Assembly (NCBI GenBank): GCA_003175865.1
Contig: PSRF01000228.1
Location: 1-6,209 of the forward strand
Reading direction: 5' to 3'
DNA: 6,209 bases
Source of the DNA: Blastocatellia bacterium
GTDB lineage: Bacteria; Acidobacteriota; Blastocatellia; Pyrinomonadales; Pyrinomonadaceae
Of the stretch, positions 6,101 to 6,209 are shown piece by piece. The stretch's first letter is position 1. Each line of letters starts with the position of its first letter. The position numbers and the translations under genes are program-made. Under the pieces are notes generated by a model that saw nothing but the letters and a program-made list of their open reading frames with translations, was not told where the DNA came from and did not search any database.

Positions 6101-6209
6101 ATGCTGAATGCATTCTTTGAGGCAGCCAGGGTTGTTGGCGTGACGAGTTGAGCGACCCCCTCGGAAATTTCTTTTGGCCCCCACTTAAGAACGCCAACAA
6201 AGATCAGGA
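3154..6209 (-). CDS. Large DUF4175-like envelope protein with long coiled coil, N-terminus missing
   Basis: The frame is open from the right edge to the stop at 3154-3156, giving 1017 visible residues. A GTG at 6096 is internal, because the same frame continues upstream with family-like sequence. Numbering from the first visible codon: residues 1-11 (LIFVGVLKWGP) look like the end of a membrane segment; about 38-340 are beta-rich, with VKPGTARVPKGSDQD at the start, AEDDYG at 258-263 and SDIYFIEVKPFE at 328-339; a Gly/Gln patch follows at about 345-361; about 362-827 is a charged Gln/Arg/Glu-rich region, mostly helical and likely coiled coil; about 828-900 is a Gln/Gly/Ser linker; 905-1017 is a folded-looking C-terminal module ending in an EEYYRRLS motif. 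DUF4175-type proteins are membrane-anchored with the bulk outside the cytoplasm. Function is unknown. The neighbouring DUF4159 gene supports an envelope role. The long plus-strand open frames opposite it are composition shadows. Confidence 0.85.
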   Translation of the reverse strand, partial: LIFVGVLKWGPKEISEGVAQLVTPTTLAASKNAFSIKVKPGTARVPKGSDQDILATLINFDSQAVTIYARRLGSKDDFQGQTMEPAKARNDFRFSIFNIQDSMEYFVESNTVKSEVFKLTVVDLPYVKQLDITLNFPSFTHLPAKVLEDGGDIAALKGTVATIATHLTGRVRAARIVFQDGRKSEMHQQGSDFVGELTVSGNSTYYIELVSLDGESYRGSNEYDVTILEDQPPTISFDKPGRDRKATNLEEVFTQARAEDDYGVLSMDLHFSVNGGEEKKVNLQQLTHESARTLTGAYTFFLEEFNLKPGDFISYFAKARDANNEATSDIYFIEVKPFEMEYRQSQQQGGGGQGGGDQDQNALSRRQKDLIAATHKLIRESEKYSDQERKDGYETVAAGQEKLRTDTLEFIDRMGRRDLEGQKQVAEMAEDLRQAAKEMEGAPSPLRQQSGKDALPPEQRALQKLLAADAIFRQVQVAFGNQSSGGGGAQRQQQELAGLFELELDKMKNQYETVQREQRQQAEQQKSEAERRLEELARRQEQAIEEQRRRAQQGPANGSSGNQRQQQELIDEARRAARELERLSRERRDPELQELSRQLNQTADEMQKAQAAGRTNSGEAISQNERALDRLRQAQERLQQMNGSAAGQQNTRSGQSGRDQISDLRQRAAQAAARQREIAKDVENLARRGGQNGQDENSRKAREQLAERKDTLADSVNNLQQDLEGAARGMGQQRAGRQLKDAADSIARDRVAERIREGKQNLNGAQSGNARNDERAIERSLNNVSERLQAAEQSARSSAGNNAEDTLDRTRQLADNLESLRRRLDENARNGNQNRQGQQQGSQRGLQQGQQSAQQSGQPNQQGQQGQSGPQQGGSQDGSPGGQRNNQSYSGSQWGGGNWGDNRQLPSEIREWLREAQELRRQIGPTATGPVIRFDDAIKELQRLADGHMEGDAATAALLKADVIEPLRQLELELSRQLQLQSGRTNLRLRDEGSAPEKYRKAVEEYYRRLSGAKTRQ

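Overview
The window looks like chromosomal DNA from a soil-type bacterium. My best guess is Acidobacteriota, perhaps Blastocatellia. This is inferred from a DUF4175-like plus DUF4159-like gene pair, a secreted Asp-box propeller protein, intermediate GC by eye, and AT-rich heptad repeats in the spacers. No rRNA or other taxonomic marker is present. All three genes are on the minus strand, so transcription runs from right to left.

Layout, in transcription order. (1) Positions 6209-3154 hold the 3' part of a very large gene whose start lies beyond the right edge; at least 1017 residues are visible. The product is a DUF4175-like envelope protein: the tail of a membrane segment, a beta-rich extracytoplasmic region, a very long Gln/Arg/Glu-rich coiled coil, a Gln/Gly linker and a conserved-looking C-terminal module. 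(2) Positions 3153-2724 are a 430-bp spacer full of structure. It has an array of degenerate 7-bp repeats, then a nearly symmetrical inverted element of about 235 bp: two REP-like hairpins face each other around a central pair of 22-bp inverted arms. (3) Positions 2723-1878 encode a 281-residue exported DUF4159-family protein. (4) Positions 1877-1241 are a spacer of about 640 bp. It begins with a second heptad array directly after the DUF4159 stop and is otherwise featureless to me. (5) Positions 1240-1 hold the 5' part of a secreted BNR/Asp-box (sialidase-fold) protein that runs off the left edge with no stop in the window.

The DUF4175-like and DUF4159 genes probably work together. In several phyla, as I recall, such proteins sit near MoxR-type AAA ATPase, DUF58 and BatA/von Willebrand A genes in envelope-associated clusters. 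No such partner is visible here, so that link is inference. The Asp-box gene appears to be a separate unit with its own strong ribosome binding site.

The most interesting signal is the inverted element in the 2724-3153 spacer. Its two hairpins are equidistant from the centre and their stems differ by compensated base-pair changes. This resembles a REP/BIME-type element, the kind moved by RAYT transposases, but no such transposase is in the window.
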